Shown: positions 1 to 9,164 of the stretch, in pieces
How the letters are laid out: every line of letters begins with the position of its first letter
Numbering within the stretch: position 1 is the stretch's first letter
Source of the DNA: Polyangiaceae bacterium
Lineage (GTDB): Bacteria > Myxococcota_A > Polyangia > Polyangiales > Polyangiaceae
DNA length: 33,632 nt
NCBI GenBank assembly: GCA_025937785.1
Contig: JAICQQ010000077.1
Location: 1-33,632, forward strand
Direction: 5' to 3'
Notes under the pieces: generated by a model
The model's database searches: none
Seen by the model: only the letters and a program-made list of their open reading frames with translations
What the model was told of the DNA's origin: nothing
Translations under genes and position numbers: made by a program

Positions 1-846
1 ATGACCGCCGGGTGGGCTGGGGACGTGGGGCCGGTTGCCGGGCGGCGTGTCTCCCGGATACTGCGGCGAAAACGCGGTGGGCAGCGAGTCGGCCGAAAAC
101 ACCGGCGGCGGCGCTGGCTGCCACGGCTGCGGCGAGCTGATCAGCGGTGGCGGTGCGGCGGACTGCGGCAGTCCTGTCGACTGCAGTCCTGTCGACCGCG
201 GCCCTGTTGGTTGCAGTCCTGTCGACTGCAACGCGGCCGACGGTGGCATGGGTGCCACCGGTGGCTGCATCGGAAACGTGGGCGGCTGTCGCGCGAGGGT
301 CGGCGCGATGGCAGCCATCATGGCGTCGGCACTCGCGGCGGGCGCTGGCGGTGCACTCCCCGCTGCGGGTTCCACCTGGGCCTTCAGGTTCTCGAAGAAC
401 TGGGTGTTCCCTGGTCCGGTGTGCTTCGCGGTGACCGGAGCCTGCCTCACTGTCACCGGAGGCAAGGGCTCGTCGCGTTGCTCGGGTTTGGGCGGCCGTG
501 GCGGCGAAGCGCCTGCTGGCGGGGCGATACTTGCTTCACGAGCTACGACCAGGCTCGCGTCTCCGAAGCGGAGCTCGGTGGATGGGGTGACAGCGTGCCA
601 GGTGTTCCCGATGGGTGAACCCTTCAGGTAGACCGGCGCCGTCGCTGGGTCGGCGCTGGCGGCGAACACGTGCTCGCCGTCGAACATCAACAGCACATGG
701 AAGCTGGCGACGCCTGTCCCCGAGACGATCCAGTCGCCTCGGGAGCCGACGGAGAACTGTGGGATGGGCTCACCGCGCGTGAAGGTACGCGTGGGAAGCT
801 GCGTGCGACCGTTGAGGATTCGGAGGATGACGTGCTGGCTGAGCAT
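1..846 (-). CDS. FHA-domain protein of the T6SS operon, partial (C-terminus beyond window)
   Basis: The reading frame is open from an ATG at 846 to the window edge (282 codons), so the C-terminus is missing. Residues about 5-101 look like a divergent FHA fold: a VGSRGDW strand, the segment GVASFH (45-50) where FHA proteins usually carry SxxH, and a final strand with RFGDASLVV. The consensus serine is Ala47 and no NG pair is visible, so phosphothreonine binding is doubtful. After residue 105 the protein is Pro/Ala-rich with 5-residue QSTGL-like repeats, probably a flexible linker. An in-frame stop a few codons upstream, with no other start codon between, fixes the start. It follows clpV after a 171-bp gap on the same strand, the usual place for a T6SS FHA regulator. 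FHA is inferred from motif pattern; the gene is certain from its open frame and context. Confidence 0.75.
   Translation of the reverse strand, partial: MLSQHVILRILNGRTQLPTRTFTRGEPIPQFSVGSRGDWIVSGTGVASFHVLLMFDGEHVFAASADPATAPVYLKGSPIGNTWHAVTPSTELRFGDASLVVAREASIAPPAGASPPRPPKPEQRDEPLPPVTVRQAPVTAKHTGPGNTQFFENLKAQVEPAAGSAPPAPAASADAMMAAIAPTLARQPPTFPMQPPVAPMPPSAALQSTGLQPTGPRSTGLQSTGLPQSAAPPPLISSPQPWQPAPPPVFSADSLPTAFSPQYPGDTPPGNRPHVPSPPGGH
166..240 (-). repeat. 15-bp tandem repeat inside the FHA gene
   Basis: About five 15-bp units lie at 166-180, 181-195, 196-210, 211-225 and 226-240. The clearest match ctgcagtcctgtcga, and units at 196-210 and 226-240 are degenerate. On the minus strand they encode 5-residue QSTGL-type repeats in the linker after the FHA domain. 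The period is a multiple of three, so copy-number change would keep the frame. Confidence 0.8.
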
Positions 847-1017
847 TGCCGGACGAAAAGCTGGCTCGTTGGAAGTCCCGGATCTGCCGAGGGGTCAGCC
901 GGAAAATCCAATGTTGGCGCAATACCAGCAGGTTGCCAAGATCGGCAACTCTTCGCGAAGCGGGTGCAAGAAACGCCGACGCGCTCGGGCTTTCGGGTGC
1001 GTGACTTCGACCGCGGT

Positions 1018-3654
1018 CTAGAAGCCGTACTCGAACTTCGCGCCGGACACACCGACTCGCACCCGCTCCACCGGGTTGCCGGAGAGGGTGCGTAGCAAGA
1101 GCTCGCGGCTGAGCTCGGGTAGCAGCGAATTGGTGAGCACCGCGTCGATGGCGCGACCGCCGCTCTCGAGCTCCGTACAACGACTGGAGATCAGCTGGAC
1201 CACGGCTTCGTCGTAACTGAACGGGACCGAGTAGCGTGCCTGCACGCGCTGTTTGACACGGTCGAGTTGCAAACGCACGATGTTGCCGAGCATCTCGTCA
1301 CTCAACGCGAAGTACGGAATCACCACCATGCGGCCGAGCAGGGCCGCCGGGAATACCTGGAGGAGGGGCCCGCGGAGGGCTTCGGTCACCATGTTCGGGT
1401 CGGGTTTCGAACTCCCCTCGCAGAGCTTCGCGATCACCTCGCTGCCGACGTTGGATGTGAGCAGCACGATGGTGTTCTTGAAGTCGACACGAGTTCCCTG
1501 GCCGTCTTCCATGAAGCCCTTGTCGAAGACTTGGAAGAACAGCTCGTGCACGTCGGAGTGGGCTTTCTCGATCTCGTCGAGCAGGACCACACTGTAGGGC
1601 CGCCGTCGAACGGCTTCGGTGAGCACACCCCCTTCACCATAGCCGACGTAGCCGGGTGGAGCCCCCTTCAGCGTCGACACCGTGTGCGCCTCTTGGAACT
1701 CGCTCATGTTGATCGTGATGACGTTTTGCTCGCCGCCGTACAGCGCTTCTGCAAGCGCTAGCGCGGTTTCCGTCTTTCCCACGCCCGACGGGCCCGCCAA
1801 CATGAATACCCCGATGGGCTTATTGGGGTTCTCGAGCCCAGCACGCGCCGTTTCGACGCGCCGCGCGATCATCTCGAGGGCGTGTCCTTGGCCTATCACG
1901 CGCTTTCCGAGGTGATCTGCCAGCTTCAGCACGGTCTCGATCTCGTTCTTCACCATGCGACCCGTGGGGATGCCGGTCCATTCGGCCACCACCGCCGCTA
2001 CGGCTTGGGCGTCCACCGTGGGGAAGATCAGCGGATCGTCGCCCTGCAACTGCGCCAGCTCGGCTTCGAGACCTTTCAGCTCGAACAGCCGTTGCTCGCG
2101 CAGCGAGTCGTCTTGAGACTCACCCGGTGCTCGGAGCTCGGCACGCAACGCGAGCATGCGATCGACCAACGCTTTCTCGGATTGCCACTTGGCCTCCACC
2201 GTGCGGTACGTCTCGCGCTCGGTGGCTAGGGATGCTTCGACGTCTTCGCTGCGTGTGCCTACGTCGATACCGATGCTGCGCTCGCGTCCGATGATCGCGA
2301 GCTCGGCTTCGAGGGCCTCGATCCGGCGCCGGCTGTGCTCCACTTCCGGCGGGACGGCGTGCTGACTGATGGCAACACGCGCGCAAGCGGTGTCGAGCAG
2401 GCTGACCGACTTGTCGGGGAGCTGGCGATCGGGGATGTAGCGCTTCGAGAGCTTCACGCTTGCGTCGAGCGCCTCGTCGAGCAGCTGCACGCGGTGATGT
2501 TGCTCGAGCGCAGAAGCGATGCCGCGCATCATGAGCAAGGCCTTCTCTTCGCTCGGCTCTTCGACCTTGACCACCTGAAATCGGCGCGTGAGCGCGGGGT
2601 CGTTCTCGATGTGCTTCTTGTACTCCGCCCAGGTGGTGGCCGCGATGGTACGAAGCGAGCCGCGAGCCAACGCTGGTTTCAGTAGGTTCGCGGCATCGCC
2701 CGTCCCCTGAGCACCGCCGGCGCCGACCAGCGTGTGCGCTTCGTCGATGAACAGCACGATCGGCTCGCTCGAGCTTTGCACCTCTTCGATGACTTGGCGC
2801 AGGCGGTTCTCGAATTCGCCCTTCATGCTGGCGCCCGCTTGCAACAGGCCCACGTCGAGCGTGCGCAGGCGTACGTTCTTCAGGGCGGGTGGCACGTCGC
2901 CGCTGGCGATGCGCTGGGCCAAGCCTTCGACCACAGCCGTTTTTCCAACGCCTGCTTCACCCGTCAAGATGGGGTTGTTCTGGCGACGGCGCTGCAGCAC
3001 GTGGATGATCTGGCGAATTTCGTCGTCTCGCCCCAGGATCGGATCCATGGCGCCTTGCTTCGCTCGCTCGGTGAGATCCACGGAGAACTTCGCGAGCGCT
3101 TCCTGCTTACCCATCACGGCGGGCGCCATGCTCGAGCCGTCCTTGGCGCCGGCCACGTTGGCGCTCTCTGCCAGTGCTTCGGGCGAACCGTCGGTGAGGC
3201 GCACGAAGTCGTCCGCGACCGTATCGGCCTTCAGCTTCGAAAACTCTTTCGAGATTGCGCCGAGCGCATTCCTCAAGCTCGGTGTCTTGAGCCAGCCGAT
3301 CACGAGGTGCCCGGTTCGCACGCGGGTCGCACCGAACATCAGGGAGCCGTAGACCCAGCCGCGTTCGACGGACTCTTCGACATGGATGGAAAGATCCGAG
3401 ATCGAGGTGGCGCCTCGCGGGAGGCGATCGAGCGCCGTCGTCAGATCCTTGGCCAGCTTCGCCGAGTCCACGTCGAAATGGCGCAGCAGGCGGTGCAGAT
3501 CCGAGTCCGATTGCTGGAGGATCTGGTGCAGCCAATGTACCAGCTCGACGTAGGGATTGCCCCGCATCTTGCAGAACAGTGTCGCGCTTTCGATGCTCTT
3601 GTAGCCGAGCTCGTTCAGCTTGTTGAACAGCGTGGTTCGATTGATTTCGGTCAT
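1018..3654 (-). CDS. tssH: T6SS AAA+ ATPase ClpV (TssH)
   Basis: This 878-residue protein is a ClpB/Hsp100-type ATPase that disassembles contracted TssB/C sheaths in the cytoplasm so the subunits can be reused. The N-terminal Clp-N region (1-150) is followed by AAA1, with Walker A GEAGVGKT at 232-239 and Walker B LFIDEA at 301-306. A charged coiled-coil middle domain runs from about 440 to 540. AAA2 begins near EWTGIP (559-563) and carries Walker A GPSGVGKT at 621-628 and Walker B LLDEIEK at 691-697. Both ATPase centres look intact and the length is normal for ClpV. Its ATG overlaps the tssG stop (ATGA, 3651-3654), indicating translational coupling. The neighbouring sheath and baseplate genes distinguish it from a housekeeping ClpB. 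Confidence 0.97.
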   Translation of the reverse strand: MTEINRTTLFNKLNELGYKSIESATLFCKMRGNPYVELVHWLHQILQQSDSDLHRLLRHFDVDSAKLAKDLTTALDRLPRGATSISDLSIHVEESVERGWVYGSLMFGATRVRTGHLVIGWLKTPSLRNALGAISKEFSKLKADTVADDFVRLTDGSPEALAESANVAGAKDGSSMAPAVMGKQEALAKFSVDLTERAKQGAMDPILGRDDEIRQIIHVLQRRRQNNPILTGEAGVGKTAVVEGLAQRIASGDVPPALKNVRLRTLDVGLLQAGASMKGEFENRLRQVIEEVQSSSEPIVLFIDEAHTLVGAGGAQGTGDAANLLKPALARGSLRTIAATTWAEYKKHIENDPALTRRFQVVKVEEPSEEKALLMMRGIASALEQHHRVQLLDEALDASVKLSKRYIPDRQLPDKSVSLLDTACARVAISQHAVPPEVEHSRRRIEALEAELAIIGRERSIGIDVGTRSEDVEASLATERETYRTVEAKWQSEKALVDRMLALRAELRAPGESQDDSLREQRLFELKGLEAELAQLQGDDPLIFPTVDAQAVAAVVAEWTGIPTGRMVKNEIETVLKLADHLGKRVIGQGHALEMIARRVETARAGLENPNKPIGVFMLAGPSGVGKTETALALAEALYGGEQNVITINMSEFQEAHTVSTLKGAPPGYVGYGEGGVLTEAVRRRPYSVVLLDEIEKAHSDVHELFFQVFDKGFMEDGQGTRVDFKNTIVLLTSNVGSEVIAKLCEGSSKPDPNMVTEALRGPLLQVFPAALLGRMVVIPYFALSDEMLGNIVRLQLDRVKQRVQARYSVPFSYDEAVVQLISSRCTELESGGRAIDAVLTNSLLPELSRELLLRTLSGNPVERVRVGVSGAKFEYGF

Positions 3655-4706
3655 GATGCCTTCCGCGAGCTCCTTTGGGTTTGATGCGATGCGGGGTGAA
3701 TGATGACGTCATCGCGCCGAGCGCCCCTGGCGTTCTTGCCCAGTTGCGTCCACAGGCCGAGCCGATCTCCGCGGTTCAGCTTGACCTGACGGCTCGCGTT
3801 CTCGGCCAAGGTCAGGCGGAGATCCCACTCGTACTCGTCGCCCGTGTAGGCGCGAACGAAGTCGGTGAGGTGCTGCAGTCTCTCGTTGCCAGGCAAGAAC
3901 GAGCGGAAAGCGTCCGAGTCGAGCGGTCCGAGAACCAGGCGGAACTTGTGGTCGCAGCGCCAGACGCGCCGGCCGAGCACGGTAGAAAAGCGCAAGGTCG
4001 AGACCTCGGCGGACCAACCGAGTCGCCACTGACTTTCTTCGGGGAGCTCGAGCCACTCACCCACGAATTGCTCGACCTGTACCGGATATCCGAAGTAGTC
4101 GAGGAGCAGGGCCTGCAGGCCTTCCGCGTTTCGCGCCGACGGCGAGAAGCGCCCTGCGTAGAACAGCTTCGCCGCATCGGGTACCGAGTCTCTATGCTTG
4201 AGTTCGGATTGCCCGAGCCCCATCAGCGCGCCCATGTACGTGTCGAAGGGATTGTTCTCGGGTCGGTCGAGCGCGACGGTCGAGCGCGCCATGCTCCACG
4301 CTCGATGGAACAGGGCCAGCATCCGATGATTGAAGATGTTCAGAAATGCGGCAAGCGTCGGGTCTCCGCTGTGGCGGATGCGCCCCCGTACGTATTCGGT
4401 CAAGTGCAGGGGCAACGGGCCGTTGGCGCCCAGCAGCCCCAAGAAGGTCACCCACAGGCGGGCCGGCTTGGTGTCCGTCGGCAGGTCGAAGGCCGACACC
4501 ATCGAAGATTGAAACGCTAACGATGGCTCCTGTCCCAGCCGCACGGGTTCATCCGCTGGGCGCAACGCTTCGCCCCAGCGCGGGAGGTGTCGAGAGAGGC
4601 TCTCGAGCCGCCGCATCACGGCGTGAAAATCGAAGGAGGTGGGATGGGCGTGGAGCGCGTGAAACAGGTTCACCCGATCGAACGCCCTCCAATTCTCGCC
4701 GGCCAT
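3651..4706 (-). CDS. tssG: T6SS baseplate protein TssG
   Basis: TssG (VasB/ImpH family) is a wedge component that binds TssF, TssE and TssK in the baseplate. The protein of about 351 residues starts MAGENWRAFD, then has the typical DFHAVMRRLE helix, a PVRLGQEPSLAF segment and the FLGLLGANGPLPLHLTEYVR motif common in this family. The frame is open further upstream to 4844, but that part lies entirely inside tssF. The ATG at 4706 has a strong GGGGAG ribosome-binding site 8 nt upstream, so I place the start there. It then overlaps the end of tssF by 37 bp. Its stop overlaps the tssH ATG. Confidence 0.95.
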   Translation of the reverse strand: MAGENWRAFDRVNLFHALHAHPTSFDFHAVMRRLESLSRHLPRWGEALRPADEPVRLGQEPSLAFQSSMVSAFDLPTDTKPARLWVTFLGLLGANGPLPLHLTEYVRGRIRHSGDPTLAAFLNIFNHRMLALFHRAWSMARSTVALDRPENNPFDTYMGALMGLGQSELKHRDSVPDAAKLFYAGRFSPSARNAEGLQALLLDYFGYPVQVEQFVGEWLELPEESQWRLGWSAEVSTLRFSTVLGRRVWRCDHKFRLVLGPLDSDAFRSFLPGNERLQHLTDFVRAYTGDEYEWDLRLTLAENASRQVKLNRGDRLGLWTQLGKNARGARRDDVIIHPASHQTQRSSRKAS

Positions 4707-6541
4707 CGCATGATCTCCCCACGCTGCGCGCTGCGTAAAACCGTAGAAGTGAACGAGTTGATTGAGACGTACTTTGCGAAGAAACGTTCGAGGACGGCGC
4801 CTAGCAGAAAGGCGCTGGTACCCTCGAAGGCAGTTTCGTCGCAATGTACCGTGATTTCGAGACCGCGACCGAAGCTGGCGGGGCCTGGAATGGGAATGCG
4901 TCGGGTGATCGGCGCGCTGGCCACCGACTGCACTCCGTCGATCTGACGGCGCTGTGCGACGTCCGCCAAGTGACCGTACAGATGTAGCAGGCCACGCAGT
5001 CCCGCGGCGCCGGAGCCGTCACCCGAGTTCGTGAGCGACAGGTAGTTCAGTGACAGGTGGCTCACCAAGCGCCAACTCGTGCGTCCCCAAGCGTGCGAGG
5101 GTCGCGGTGGGGTGGGGTCGAGCAGACAGCGCACTGCGGTCACCGGCGCGCCGCTCTCGAGGTGGAAGTCGGTGCGCGGACCACCGCGCGGCATGTACAA
5201 AGACAGGTCTCGATTAGTGCACAACGTGTCGACCGCTAGCTGGCGCAGCTGCGATCGAAACGGACCATCCTCACCGTCCACTAGCGACAAGAAGGTCTCG
5301 CTACCCACGTAAGAAGAGCGAGCACCAGTGCGGCGCTGGCGGCTGTGCGCGACCGTGGCGCGCCGATGCACGGTGTAGTAGGCGCTCTTCTCGTCCGCCA
5401 CCATGCGCTCGCTTCGCGCGTACAGCGGTGCGAACTCGCGGCGCTCTTCCACCCCGGAGCCGAAGCCCTCGACGTTGGTCACCGTATGCACCTCGAGATC
5501 GGTGGGGCGCGTACGATCGGGCACGACATGGAACTCGAAGGCGTTGTCCGAAAGGTGAATTCGATCTGCCTTGTGCGGGAACAGATTTACGGCGGGCGTG
5601 CAGAATAGGCACAAATGTTCCGGTGCCAGCGTGGTTTCGATCTCGCCGTCATGGCGGTCGAGTAGAATCGCGATGTCGAGCTCGGTACCGTCGCAGCGGC
5701 GTACGCCCTTGGACAGCCCCATGAGCTCTGCGAACAAGAAACGTTTCGGCGCGGCAAAATACTCCTGCAGCAGCCGATAGCCTTGAAAGGAGCGGGCCGA
5801 AAAGGGTAACAGCGCTTCGTCGTCGTCGAACCCGGGGGCACGCACCGGATCGACACGGATCAATTCGCGCCAATTGGCCCCCGGTTGTCGCACGACCGCC
5901 GCCATCGGGCCCGCGTGGAACAACTCGTAGAGGCGCATGGCCACCGTATCTGGGCCGTGGAGAAAGAAGGGCAGCCGATCGAGCGAGAGCTGATTGAACG
6001 TGATGCCACCGGTCGTGCGCAGCCGGATTCGGAGCACGCCTTTGACTCGCCGCGGCGTCCGAAGATCGATGTCACCGAGTTCGCCGATGTAGCTCGAGTG
6101 CGAGACCGAAGCGATCTCGATGGGCCACAAGGCGAGCTCGTGCCCAGTGCGATACGTGCACGGGGTCTGCTCCCCTTTGCCGATATTACTCCGCAAGAAG
6201 GTGCCGCGGGGCACCACGAAGCCATCGCTCAGGATTCCCTGGGCGGCGTCCGGCACCAGTTGCACCACCGTCATCGACGGCGTGGGTGCGAGGTAGTGCG
6301 GGTACACCATGTCGAGCAGTTGCTCGGTGAAGCGTGGGAACTCGGCGTCGATCTTCAGCTGCACGCGTGCAGCAAGAAACGCGAACCCCTCGAGCAGGCG
6401 CTCGACGTAAGGGTCCGCGCACTCGAAGGTCTCGAGCCCGAGGCGACCGGCGATTTTCGGAAACTGCTTGGCGAACTCTCCGCCGAGCTCGCGCAGGTAA
6501 CCCAGCTCGCGATTGTAATAAGTGAGAAGACGCGGGTCCAT
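4670..6541 (-). CDS. tssF: T6SS baseplate protein TssF
   Basis: TssF (VasA/ImpG family), 623 residues, is the main wedge subunit of the T6SS baseplate. The N-terminus is diagnostic: MDPRLLTYYNREL, then FAKQFPKIAGRLGL, then DPYVERLLEGFAFLAARVQL and the FTEQLLDMVYPHYLAP segment. Length is normal for the family and no frameshift is apparent. The ATG at 6541 directly follows the TGA of tssE with no gap, and its 3' end overlaps tssG. This is the normal tssE-tssF-tssG order, so expression should be stoichiometrically coupled within one transcript. Confidence 0.97.
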   Translation of the reverse strand: MDPRLLTYYNRELGYLRELGGEFAKQFPKIAGRLGLETFECADPYVERLLEGFAFLAARVQLKIDAEFPRFTEQLLDMVYPHYLAPTPSMTVVQLVPDAAQGILSDGFVVPRGTFLRSNIGKGEQTPCTYRTGHELALWPIEIASVSHSSYIGELGDIDLRTPRRVKGVLRIRLRTTGGITFNQLSLDRLPFFLHGPDTVAMRLYELFHAGPMAAVVRQPGANWRELIRVDPVRAPGFDDDEALLPFSARSFQGYRLLQEYFAAPKRFLFAELMGLSKGVRRCDGTELDIAILLDRHDGEIETTLAPEHLCLFCTPAVNLFPHKADRIHLSDNAFEFHVVPDRTRPTDLEVHTVTNVEGFGSGVEERREFAPLYARSERMVADEKSAYYTVHRRATVAHSRQRRTGARSSYVGSETFLSLVDGEDGPFRSQLRQLAVDTLCTNRDLSLYMPRGGPRTDFHLESGAPVTAVRCLLDPTPPRPSHAWGRTSWRLVSHLSLNYLSLTNSGDGSGAAGLRGLLHLYGHLADVAQRRQIDGVQSVASAPITRRIPIPGPASFGRGLEITVHCDETAFEGTSAFLLGAVLERFFAKYVSINSFTSTVLRSAQRGEIMRWPARIGGRSIG

Positions 6542-7048
6542 TCAGCTCGATTCACCGCCGAGCTCGGTGACCCGCGCGTCTCCAGATTCGAGGTCGAGCT
6601 CCGTCTTGAGAAACAGCCTGAGCGGTATGGGCTGCGCCCACAGCTCGGCCTCGATGATGAAGCACATATTGTTGAACTTGATACCTGAGGGCTCCCCCAC
6701 CAACTTGACCTGAACGCTCCGACGAATCAGGCGGGGCTCGTACTTCCAGATGGCGTGTCGAATCACGCGCTCGATCTCTTCGTGCTTGACGGTGGATTTG
6801 GTCCGACCAGCGAGGTCCGGCACGCCGTAGTTCAGTGTGGAGTCGGCAACGTCGGGAAACGAACTCAGATCGCGCACGCTGGCGAGGTTCGTAGTGTTCA
6901 AGAGCCAGGCGAGGTCGCGCCGAATGCTCTCGCGAAGACGTGCCGTCGAAAGCACGCGTTTCGTTCGCGATTCGACCGGCTTGTCCGGTTCGTCGTCCGT
7001 GAGCCGATCCAACAACGAGGGTTGTAGACGCTCTTTTAGGTTTTCCAT
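6542..7048 (-). CDS. tssE: T6SS baseplate gp25-like protein TssE
   Basis: TssE is a homologue of phage T4 gp25, which links baseplate wedges to the sheath. This 168-residue protein has the expected start (LLDRLTDDEPD), the segment RRDLAWLLNTTNL, then SFPDVADSTLNYGVPDLAG, and the IERVIRHAIWKYEPRLI helix containing the family's conserved E-P-R. The C-terminus forms the beta-rich gp25 core. No strong ribosome-binding site is visible. A 65-bp gap separates it from tssC; it abuts tssF. Confidence 0.95.
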   Translation of the reverse strand: MENLKERLQPSLLDRLTDDEPDKPVESRTKRVLSTARLRESIRRDLAWLLNTTNLASVRDLSSFPDVADSTLNYGVPDLAGRTKSTVKHEEIERVIRHAIWKYEPRLIRRSVQVKLVGEPSGIKFNNMCFIIEAELWAQPIPLRLFLKTELDLESGDARVTELGGESS

Positions 7049-7113
7049 GGATGGACCGAACCGTTGGAAGGTGCGGGCCAGCGTTCACGCCAGCCCGACT
7101 CTCCGCGGGAGCG

Positions 7114-8604
7114 TTACTTAGCCGAAGGTAGTTTCGAGACCAGACGTAGCGAGACTGTCAGGCCTTCGAGTTGGTAGTGGGGCCGCAAGAAGAACTTGGA
7201 CGAGTAGTAACCGGGGTTGCTTTCGTCCGCTTCGACGACCACCTGCGCAGCGGCCAGCGGCTTGCGAGCCTTGGTTGTTTCGGCGGAATGCAACGGGTCG
7301 CCATCCACGTAGGACATGATCCATTTCTGGAGCCAAGCCTGCATGTCCTTCTCTTCCTTGAATGAACCGACCTTGTCGCGCACGATGCACTTCAGATAGT
7401 GCGCGAAGCGGCACGTCGCGAATAGGTATGGCAGGCGGGACGCCAGGTTGGCGTTCGCGGTAGCGTCCGGATCGTCGAAGGCCGCAGGGTTGTGCAGGGA
7501 CTGGGCGCCGATGAACGCGGCAAGGTCGGTGTTCTTCTTGTGGATCAACGGCATGAACCCCGCTTTGGCGAGTTCGGCCTCGCGCCTATCACTGATGCCG
7601 ATCTCGGTCGGACAGGTCATGTCCACACCGCCGTCGTCGGTCGGGAAGGTGTGCGTGGGCAAGCCTTGGACAGCGCCCCCGGACTCGATGCCGCGGATGC
7701 GCGAGCACCAACCGTACAACTTGTGCGAGCGGGTGATGTTCACGCCCATGGCATACGCAGAGTTGGCCCAGGTGAATTTCTTGGTGTCGTTACCGCTCGT
7801 ATCCTCTTCGAAGTCGAACTCTGCGACGGGGTTCGATTTCGCACCGTAGGGTTGCCGTGCCAAGAACCGAGGCAGCGCCACCCCGATGTAGCGCGATTCG
7901 TCGGATTCTCGGAGCGAGCGCCAAGCCGCGTATTCTGGCGTAGAGAAGATCTTGGCCACGTCGCGGGGGTTCGAGAGCTCGTTCCAGTCCTCCATTTGGA
8001 ACAGTGAAGGCGCAGCCGAGGTGAGCACGGGTGCGTGAGCCGCAGACGCGATCTTGCCGAGCTCTCCCAAAGCCTCGACGTCGGGAGGGCTGTGATCGAA
8101 GGCATAATCCGCGATCAGGCATCCGTACGGTTCACCGCCGAGCTGGCCATACTCTTCCTCGTAGATGCGCTTGAAAATGGGACTTTGGTCCCAGGCGGCG
8201 CCCTTGAAGCGCTTCAGCGTCTTGTGCATCTCCTTCTTCGAGATGTTCATGACGCGAATCTTCAACATCGAGTCCGTCTCGGTGTTGTTGCACAAGTAAT
8301 GCAGGCCACGCCAAGCACCCTCGAGTTTCCGGAACTCGTCGTGGTGCATGATTTGATTGATCTGCGAGCTCAGCCGTGAGTCGATTTCGGCGATGATGGC
8401 GCGAATCGACTCGGTGACGTCACTCGAGATGACTTGACTGGCCGCCAGAGCTTGCTCGGCGAGCGTGGTTACCGCAGCCGCTACCTCGCTCTTCGCGGTG
8501 TCGGTTTGCGGTTTGAATTCTTTCTGCAGCAGGGCCGCGAAATCGTTCGAGTCGAACGTGGTCGCTGTTGCGCCTTCCGCTGCGCTTTCCGTTGCTTCGG
8601 CCAT
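7114..8604 (-). CDS. tssC: T6SS contractile sheath large subunit TssC
   Basis: TssC (VipB/EvpB family), 496 residues, forms the contractile sheath with TssB. The typical segment HHDEFRKLEGAWRGLHYLC, followed by NNTETD, marks the family, as do a DYAFDHSPPDVEALGELG stretch and a basic/acidic C-terminal domain ending in the GLTVSLRLVSKLPS strand that builds the handshake between subunits. The ribosome-binding site GGAG lies within the end of tssB, overlapping its TAA region, so translation is probably coupled. Length is normal for TssC. Confidence 0.97.
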   Translation of the reverse strand: MAEATESAAEGATATTFDSNDFAALLQKEFKPQTDTAKSEVAAAVTTLAEQALAASQVISSDVTESIRAIIAEIDSRLSSQINQIMHHDEFRKLEGAWRGLHYLCNNTETDSMLKIRVMNISKKEMHKTLKRFKGAAWDQSPIFKRIYEEEYGQLGGEPYGCLIADYAFDHSPPDVEALGELGKIASAAHAPVLTSAAPSLFQMEDWNELSNPRDVAKIFSTPEYAAWRSLRESDESRYIGVALPRFLARQPYGAKSNPVAEFDFEEDTSGNDTKKFTWANSAYAMGVNITRSHKLYGWCSRIRGIESGGAVQGLPTHTFPTDDGGVDMTCPTEIGISDRREAELAKAGFMPLIHKKNTDLAAFIGAQSLHNPAAFDDPDATANANLASRLPYLFATCRFAHYLKCIVRDKVGSFKEEKDMQAWLQKWIMSYVDGDPLHSAETTKARKPLAAAQVVVEADESNPGYYSSKFFLRPHYQLEGLTVSLRLVSKLPSAK

Positions 8605-8609
8605 TTACT

Positions 8610-9131
8610 TTACTCCGCCGTTTCCGGTTTCTGTTCGCTGTCTGATTCAGGTTTTTTCGTGGCAGCCAATGACTTCATCAAGCCAGGGTCGTGCAAGATC
8701 TTGTCGAGCAGGTCTTCTGCGCCGCTCTTGCCGTCCATGTACGTGAGTAGGTTCGCGAGCTGCATGCGCGCTTCGAGCAGTTGCCTGAGCGGCTCGACTT
8801 TGCGCGCGACGGCGCCAGGCTCGAAATCTGCGAGGCTTTCGAAGCTCATCTCGACTTTCATGTTGCCTTGGTTCGTGAGCGTGTTGGGCACCTCGACCTG
8901 AACCTTGGGCGCGATCGCCTTCAGGCGGTCATCGAAGTTGTCCACGGAAAACTCGAGCAGCTTTCGATCGGCTACGGGTGGCAGCTCTTTGCCGGCGTTG
9001 CCGGACAAGTCAGCGAATACCCCCATCACGAAGGGGAGCTCGACCTTCTTCTCGGCTCCGTAGAGTTCGACGTCGTATTCGATCTGAACACGGGGGGCGC
9101 GGTTTCTTGCGATGAACTTCTGACTACTCAT
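8610..9131 (-). CDS. tssB: T6SS contractile sheath small subunit TssB
   Basis: TssB (VipA family), 173 residues, pairs with TssC to form the sheath. It has the family's N-terminal RAPRVQIEYDVELYGAEKK region and LPFVMGVFADLSGNAGKELP, then a DNFDDRLKAIAPKVQ segment and a C-terminal helical part ending in a charged tail. A strong ribosome-binding site (AGGAG) precedes the ATG. It ends five bases before tssC. Confidence 0.97.
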   Translation of the reverse strand: MSSQKFIARNRAPRVQIEYDVELYGAEKKVELPFVMGVFADLSGNAGKELPPVADRKLLEFSVDNFDDRLKAIAPKVQVEVPNTLTNQGNMKVEMSFESLADFEPGAVARKVEPLRQLLEARMQLANLLTYMDGKSGAEDLLDKILHDPGLMKSLAATKKPESDSEQKPETAE

Positions 9132-9164
9132 GGGGTCTCCTCGTAGCGAGACGAATAGCTACTG

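Noticed and set aside
1..631. Plus-strand open frames at the left edge
   Set aside because: The minus strand is open across the same bases and encodes an FHA-like domain after clpV; the plus-strand products are low-complexity antisense.
2734..3684. Plus-strand open frame (316 codons) opposite clpV
   Set aside because: It is antisense to the N-terminal and AAA1 regions of ClpV and shows no family motif.
4707..4844. Upstream extension of tssG
   Set aside because: The extension lies inside the tssF coding region, and the ATG at 4706 has a strong ribosome-binding site and matches the usual TssG N-terminus.
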